DNA from: Chitinophagales bacterium
Lineage (GTDB): Bacteria > Bacteroidota > Bacteroidia > Chitinophagales > Chitinophagaceae
Length of the DNA: 43,505 nt
Assembly (NCBI GenBank): GCA_015654595.1
Contig: JAATGQ010000214.1
Location: forward strand, 1-43,505
Direction: 5' to 3'
The first letter of the stretch is position 1, and every line of letters starts with the position of its first letter. The notes beneath the pieces were generated by a model. The model made no database searches, had not been told where the DNA came from, and saw only the letters and a program-made list of their open reading frames with translations. Positions 39,728 to 43,505 of this stretch are shown in pieces. The translations under genes were made by a program, and so were the position numbers.

Positions 39728-40227
39728 CGGTACATGTTGGGGGAATCGATGATGCGGCCTGTGTTGGGGTCTATCTTTGTCGGAGAGACATCGAGTATGC
39801 CTATGCGATTACAGCGAAGGAGCCGGTCGGCGCCGATAAAAATGCCCTTAAAGGCGCCAAACTCCTGGATAGACAGCTTGCTGAAATTGGAACAGGAGAT
39901 GGCATAGGGGCATTCTCGTCCCAGCTGTTGGGATACGAGCTTTTGATAACCCAGTAAAGCCCCCTTCAGGACAAGGGAGATGGGGTTATATTCTGCTATC
40001 GCATTGTGCTGCTTATTCTTCAGGGTCTTGTCGCTGTTGCCAGCGCCATGGTAGTGAGCAAATTCGTCCGGGGTTGTAAAGGCTTCGCCGCGGACAAGGC
40101 CAAGATCGTTATCGGAAAGCGTGGCGGTCTGCGCGGAGGCCGGAGTCTGCGCAATCGCATTTACCGTTGCAAACAGTATTGCCGGGATAAAAAGTAAACC
40201 AAAGAACAAGGCTGACCGATCATTCAT
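39721..40227 (-). CDS. yidD: YidD-like membrane protein insertion factor with signal peptide
   Basis: A 168-residue protein. Residues about 85-150 are the YidD (Haemolytic, UPF0161) domain: YQKLVSQQLGRECPYAISCS, the conserved Cys residues, FGAFKGIFIGADRLLRCNR. In most bacteria yidD lies between rnpA and yidC and helps YidC insert proteins. Here it has an extra N-terminal part with a signal peptide (ALFFGLLFIPAILFATVNAIAQ) and sits with a LolA-like gene and two TPR/membrane genes, so it is a paralogue in a different context. The ATG overlaps the LolA-like stop by 1 nt (TAATG). Confidence 0.85.
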   Translation of the reverse strand: MNDRSALFFGLLFIPAILFATVNAIAQTPASAQTATLSDNDLGLVRGEAFTTPDEFAHYHGAGNSDKTLKNKQHNAIAEYNPISLVLKGALLGYQKLVSQQLGRECPYAISCSNFSKLSIQEFGAFKGIFIGADRLLRCNRIGILDVSPTKIDPNTGRIIDSPNMYRW

Positions 40228-40949
40228 TATTGCAGGATTTTGGCGTTCCGCGGGATAACGTAATTAAACCAGGGACTATTACTTTCCGCGTTGAGTTTGA
40301 AATCGGAATAATTGGTTTTAGACACAGTGGAATCCCCCTTATCGTAAATGATCTCGGTGGTCGTCGTGGGGAAGGAATAGAGATCGAGTTTCTGGTAGTT
40401 GTAGTAAAAGACTTTGCGGAAGACCTTGTGATCGAAGTCTTCGTAGTGCATATAGATCGGAAGCAAGCCATCATAAACGATCTTTACCCGCTGGATGGCA
40501 TTTTTCTTGCTGGGCACCTTCAGCTTCCACTCGGTCACCAGCAGATGGCCTTCGTTATAGGTTTTGTCCTGTACATACCCTACCCGGGAAAGCCCCATGT
40601 CCGCGATCCTTCCGGTAAAGAAATAATAGAACTGGGAAGACTGCGTGCTGAACAGGATATTCTGATATTGAAAGACGGTATTCTTTTCCGGATCATACAC
40701 CTTCGTCTCTCCAAACTTGTTCGCCACAACGACGTATTCCTTTGGAAAGATAAAATGAGAGATCATACTGCCGCTCCGTTGATAATAGATCTCCCCTTTC
40801 ATCGTCACGGACTTACCCTGTTGAACCTGCCGGGTAACCATATTGGCTGTGATCTTTTCGATATCGAGGGGACCGCGGCGGAAGGCTATGGAGCACAGAA
40901 CAGGCAGTACCAGCAAGGCGGGCCAAAAGCGGCGGGCTATTTTTATCAT
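40227..40949 (-). CDS. LolA-like outer-membrane lipoprotein carrier family protein
   Basis: A 240-residue exported protein with an N-terminal hydrophobic signal (RRFWPALLVLPVLCSIAF). The beta-rich body (MKGEIYYQRSGSMISHFIFP; YVVVANKFGETKVYDPEKNT; FDHKVFRKVFYYNYQKLDLY; PTTTTEIIYD) fits the LolA/LolB-like fold that binds lipid chains. It is too divergent to call true LolA. AAAGGGTG stands 9 nt before the ATG at 40949, so I prefer that start over a GTG at 40961. It heads the four-gene operon with yidD. Confidence 0.65.
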   Translation of the reverse strand: MIKIARRFWPALLVLPVLCSIAFRRGPLDIEKITANMVTRQVQQGKSVTMKGEIYYQRSGSMISHFIFPKEYVVVANKFGETKVYDPEKNTVFQYQNILFSTQSSQFYYFFTGRIADMGLSRVGYVQDKTYNEGHLLVTEWKLKVPSKKNAIQRVKIVYDGLLPIYMHYEDFDHKVFRKVFYYNYQKLDLYSFPTTTTEIIYDKGDSTVSKTNYSDFKLNAESNSPWFNYVIPRNAKILQ

Positions 40950-40970
40950 GGATGATTTCACCCTTTAAAG

Positions 40971-41360
40971 TTAAAGATGGCTAAGGATTTTTTGCTGGGC
41001 TTCTTTCAGCTCCTGGGGAGACAGCTTTATCTTCCCCTTCGTAAAGTTAAGATCATCCATTCCATCGATGGGCACCAGGTGGAGGTGGGCATGCGGCACT
41101 TCAAGACCGATCACGGAAAGGCCGCAGCGGTTGCAGTCAAAAGCCTTTTCGATAGCATGGGCGATAGGCTTGGCAAACAGCAGCAGGTTTGCCATATAGT
41201 CATCGGGGATATCGAAGAACTTGTCGACCTCCAGTTTAGGAACAACCAGCGTATGACCTTCCCTTATTGGAAAAATATCCAGAAAGGCATAAAACTGGTC
41301 GTTCTCTGCTATTTTATAGCTGGGGATCTCTCCGGCAATGATCTTGGAAAAAATGGTCAC
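40971..41360 (-). CDS. HIT family nucleotide hydrolase/transferase
   Basis: A 129-residue histidine-triad protein. The active site is HAHLHLVP (His90, His92, His94), with the IFSKIIAGEIPSYKI start typical of Hint-type proteins, which hydrolyse purine phosphoramidates. It begins with GTG at 41358-41360, overlapping the greA stop by 4 nt (GTGA), so it is coupled to greA. The LolA-like gene begins 21 nt after its stop. Confidence 0.93.
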   Translation of the reverse strand: MTIFSKIIAGEIPSYKIAENDQFYAFLDIFPIREGHTLVVPKLEVDKFFDIPDDYMANLLLFAKPIAHAIEKAFDCNRCGLSVIGLEVPHAHLHLVPIDGMDDLNFTKGKIKLSPQELKEAQQKILSHL

Positions 41361-41830
41361 ACCGTAATATTTTCAATTTTAAATTGAAGGGTTCCCGCAG
41401 GCACCTGAACCTGCGCGGTATCGCCGACTTGTTTTCCAAGCAGGCCTTTACCGATGGGGGAAGTTACGGATATCTTTCCGAGTTTGAGGTCGGCTTCTTT
41501 TTCAGAGACCAGGTGATAGGTCATCTGCTTTTTATTGGTAAGGTTGGTAACCGTTACTTTTGTAAGGATAGACACTTTACTGGTGTCGATAGCGCCTTCG
41601 TCGATAACACGCGCGTTTACCAGTTCGCCTTCCAGCTTCTGGATCTTTGCTTCCAGCAGCCCCTGGGCTTCTTTGGCAGCATCATACTCGGCGTTTTCTC
41701 TCAGATCGCCTTTTTCGCGTGCTTCAGCAATGGCCTTGGATGCGGCTTGTCTTTCTACCGTTTTCAGCTTCTGCAATTCGGATCTTAACTGATCCAATGC
41801 GTCTTTTGTAAAGTAGGTATATCCACTCAT
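41357..41830 (-). CDS. greA: Transcription elongation factor GreA
   Basis: GreA rescues backtracked RNA polymerase by stimulating transcript cleavage. The 157-residue protein has the N-terminal coiled coil with the acidic tip EAREKGDLRENAEYDAAKEA and the C-terminal FKBP-like domain (SVTSPIGKGLLGKQVGDTAQ). AAAGGAGG at 41836-41843 lies 5 nt before the ATG at 41830 and fixes the start; the frame is open to 41911 but runs over the terminator-like hairpin. HIT is coupled downstream. Confidence 0.96.
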   Translation of the reverse strand: MSGYTYFTKDALDQLRSELQKLKTVERQAASKAIAEAREKGDLRENAEYDAAKEAQGLLEAKIQKLEGELVNARVIDEGAIDTSKVSILTKVTVTNLTNKKQMTYHLVSEKEADLKLGKISVTSPIGKGLLGKQVGDTAQVQVPAGTLQFKIENITV

Positions 41831-41835
41831 AGTTG

Positions 41836-41843
41836 CCTCCTTT
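41836..41843 (-). promoter_or_regulatory. Consensus Shine-Dalgarno of greA
   Basis: AAAGGAGG with 5-nt spacing to the ATG at 41830; a full consensus site, uncommon in this window. Confidence 0.7.
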
Positions 41844-41878
41844 GATTTACTTTTTGTGAACCATTGTCCACAACACAG

Positions 41879-41918
41879 AAAAAAAAGACAACGCCTCGGA
41901 AAAGCTCCCAAGGCATTG
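41879..41918 (-). terminator. Terminator-like hairpin between the dehydrogenase gene and greA
   Basis: On the minus strand CAATGCCTTGG pairs with CCGAGGCGTTG (11 bp with two G-U pairs), loop GAGCTTTT, followed by TCTTTTTTTT. It lies 43 nt after the dehydrogenase stop and 49 nt before the greA ATG. It can be the terminator of the dehydrogenase gene, or an attenuator in the greA leader if greA has a promoter at 41930-41937. Confidence 0.75.
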
Positions 41919-41929
41919 CACTATTTATG

Positions 41930-41937
41930 CGAAGATA
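41930..41937 (-). promoter_or_regulatory. Possible -7 element upstream of the greA hairpin
   Basis: TATCTTCG matches 7 of 8 positions of TAnnTTTG. It would place the greA start of transcription near 41925, just ahead of the terminator-like hairpin. No -33 element was found. Confidence 0.2.
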
Positions 41938-41961
41938 CGGTTTTTTTTCGTGGTCCAGCCC

Positions 41962-42885
41962 CTAAATCCCCAGCTTTTCGAGGGTGACCCTTGCCATTTT
42001 AAGAAAAGCCTCATGGGTGTAACCCGCGATATGCGGGGTGATCAGCACGTCCGGGCGAGCGAGCAGCTGGTCCAGTTGCCGCCTTTGTTCGGGGGTATAG
42101 GTATCCAGCTTTTCGTTTTCCAGTACGTCGAGGGCGGCGCCGGAGATCTTGCCATTTTCAAGCGCACGGATCAACGCCGCTGTATCATGGACCTTCCCGC
42201 GGCAGGCATTGACAAAAATGGGCTTTCTTTCCAATGAGTTGAAAAAGTCATCGTTGGCCATATGGCGGGTTTCGTCTGTCAACGGCACATGGAAGCTGAT
42301 GACATCGGCATAACGGGCCAGCTGTTCGAGCGAAGCCTCGCGGACGTATCCTTTTGCAAATCCGAATTTATACTTGTCATAGGCCAGGACAGTGACATCA
42401 AAGGACGAAAGAAGTTTACCAAAAGCGCCGCCGGCGTTGCCATAACCGACAATACCCACGGTCCTGCCGGTCAGCTCGATCCCCCGGTTGGCTTCCCGGA
42501 TCCATTTCCCTTCTTTTACTTCAAGACTGCTGACAATGAGTTTATTCATCAATGCCAGGACCATACCCAGCACCTGCTCGCCCACTGCATTCCGGTTGCC
42601 CTCGGGGCTGCTGACGCAAAGAACACCTTTTTCAGCAGCATAGTCGGTATCGATCAATTCCATTCCGCTCCCCAGCCGGCCAATCCACTTCAGGCTGGCA
42701 GCCTTATCGAGGATGGCCCGGTCTATTTTCAGCCGGGTCGTTACGATCAGCCCTTCCACGTCAGCGATGACGGCGGATAATTCATCATAAGTGATCTGTG
42801 GAGAATATTGAACGGTATATCCTTTCTCTGTCAGAGTTTGTATAAGATAGTCGTGAACTTTGGCGGTGACAATGGCTTTTTTCAT
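41962..42885 (-). CDS. D-2-hydroxyacid dehydrogenase (phosphoglycerate dehydrogenase-like)
   Basis: A 307-residue NAD-dependent dehydrogenase. It shows the dinucleotide motif [10 protein letters not shown] (143-152) with Asp170 at the end of the next strand (favouring NAD), and the catalytic triad Arg229 (NACRGKVHD), Glu256 (DVLENEK) and His285 ([11 protein letters not shown]). Length and lack of an ACT domain fit the short SerA-like or glyoxylate/hydroxypyruvate reductase group, so the substrate is open. It starts 20 nt after rsmA. Confidence 0.9.
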   Translation of the reverse strand: MKKAIVTAKVHDYLIQTLTEKGYTVQYSPQITYDELSAVIADVEGLIVTTRLKIDRAILDKAASLKWIGRLGSGMELIDTDYAAEKGVLCVSSPEGNRNAVGEQVLGMVLALMNKLIVSSLEVKEGKWIREANRGIELTGRTVGIVGYGNAGGAFGKLLSSFDVTVLAYDKYKFGFAKGYVREASLEQLARYADVISFHVPLTDETRHMANDDFFNSLERKPIFVNACRGKVHDTAALIRALENGKISGAALDVLENEKLDTYTPEQRRQLDQLLARPDVLITPHIAGYTHEAFLKMARVTLEKLGI

Positions 42886-42905
42886 CTATTGATTCGTTTT
42901 TAGGG

Positions 42906-43505
42906 TTATCGCATTTTCCAGGTCAATTGGGCGAATTCGTCTATTGATAGCTGTTCCGCTCGTTGCCCGAAGATAGGGTCCTGCTGCAGGACGGCATCCT
43001 CAAAAAGTGGTTTGACGGCATTGCGCAGGGTTTTTCTGCGCTGGTTAAAAGCCGTTTTCACCAGCAAGGTAAATTTCTTTTCATCCTTGAAGGCCGGCGG
43101 CTCCTTGGGGGTCAGCCGGATGACTGCGCTTTTGACCTTGGGAGGGGGATTAAAACACTGTTCACCAACCTCAAACAAATACTCTACCTCGAAAAAGGCC
43201 TGTATCAGCACACTCAGCACTCCGTAGGTCTTATTCCCTTCTTTTGCGGCAACACGCTGAGCCACTTCTTTCTGGAACATCCCCACCATCGTCTGAAGCC
43301 GGGTCTTCCAGTCCGCCATTTTAAACAGGATCTGGGTCGAGATATTGTAGGGAAAGTTGCCGATCACCGTAAAATCTTCTTCATAAGGCATATCGATATC
43401 GAGGATGCTGGAATGGATGACCTTATCCTGAAGGACAGGGTAGGTTTGCTGCAGATAGTGAACTTTTTCGTCGTCCAGCTCCACAGCCTTGAATTCGATG
43501 CCCTC
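42906..43505 (-). CDS. rsmA: 16S rRNA dimethyladenosine transferase RsmA (partial, N-terminus outside window)
   Basis: RsmA (KsgA) dimethylates two adjacent adenosines near the 3' end of 16S rRNA during small-subunit assembly. The frame runs to the right edge, so only about 199 C-terminal residues are seen. Marks are the adenosine-pocket motif GNFPYNIS, the later FNPPPKVKSAVIRL, and FNQRRKTLRNA, all diagnostic. The SAM-binding glycine loop lies beyond the edge. It is followed by the 2-hydroxyacid dehydrogenase gene. Confidence 0.94.
   Translation of the reverse strand, partial: EGIEFKAVELDDEKVHYLQQTYPVLQDKVIHSSILDIDMPYEEDFTVIGNFPYNISTQILFKMADWKTRLQTMVGMFQKEVAQRVAAKEGNKTYGVLSVLIQAFFEVEYLFEVGEQCFNPPPKVKSAVIRLTPKEPPAFKDEKKFTLLVKTAFNQRRKTLRNAVKPLFEDAVLQQDPIFGQRAEQLSIDEFAQLTWKMR

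Noticed and set aside
1..43505. Mobile elements, prophage, tRNA or rRNA genes
   Set aside because: No transposase, integrase, terminase or capsid-like genes, no terminal repeats and no cloverleaf or rRNA-like sequence were recognised.

Overview
The window is ordinary, gene-dense chromosome from a Gram-negative Bacteroidota, most likely a Chitinophagaceae-type organism. The lineage clues are a fused LpxC-FabZ enzyme, the ftsX / DUF3098 / uppP run, a Thioredoxin_9-type protein, a carboxypeptidase-regulatory-like plug on the TonB receptor, and several intergenic TAnnTTTG sequences matching the Bacteroidota -7 promoter element. I found no rRNA, tRNA, CRISPR array, transposase, integrase or phage gene. 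About 40 genes are present and most ends are tightly packed, with many 1-4 nt start/stop overlaps.

Layout. 1-3711: the tail of an unidentified gene, then a minus-strand lipid A / fatty acid group (GroES-like protein, lpxC-fabZ, lpxA, short ABC ATPase). 3845-6478: OmpR-type response regulator, ruvB and a thioredoxin-like protein. 6479-12961: a minus-strand operon with DUF427 protein, MerA-like flavin disulfide oxidoreductase, ABC ATPase, ABC permease fused to a substrate-binding domain, EgtB and EgtD, closed by a good terminator. 12970-16689: TonB-dependent receptor and PepSY membrane protein (metal-siderophore uptake). 16906-21157: small conserved hypothetical, M23 peptidase, leuS. 21397-26470: ftsX, DUF3098, uppP, MFS transporter, MBL hydrolase, GNAT. 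26475-33002: surface polysaccharide genes (glf, GT2, GT-C) behind two tandem secreted paralogues. 33387-36454: macrodomain protein, DUF3108 protein, flippase-like protein, divergent ruvC. 36507-37958: TM2 protein and PhyH-type dioxygenase. 37930-40949: a four-gene overlapping envelope operon (LolA-like, YidD, two TPR/membrane proteins). 40971-43505: HIT protein, greA, 2-hydroxyacid dehydrogenase and the 3' part of rsmA.

The most interesting region is 6.5-13 kb. EgtB and EgtD are the core of ergothioneine synthesis. They are translationally coupled to an OpuB-like importer with the EgtU/EgtV architecture (permease fused to binding domain, plus ATPase), and a flavin disulfide reductase sits at the front. 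This looks like a single unit for making, importing and possibly re-reducing ergothioneine. In addition, the binding domain of the importer is circularly permuted relative to the usual OpuBC/OpuAC order: its C-terminal half comes first.

A second theme is in-frame sequence expansion. LeuRS carries three perfect or near-perfect tandem 51-nt repeats inside its catalytic body, and at least seven proteins carry Ala/Ser/Gly/Pro-rich inserts at loop positions. All functional calls are from reading motifs by eye; no database or structure search was run.
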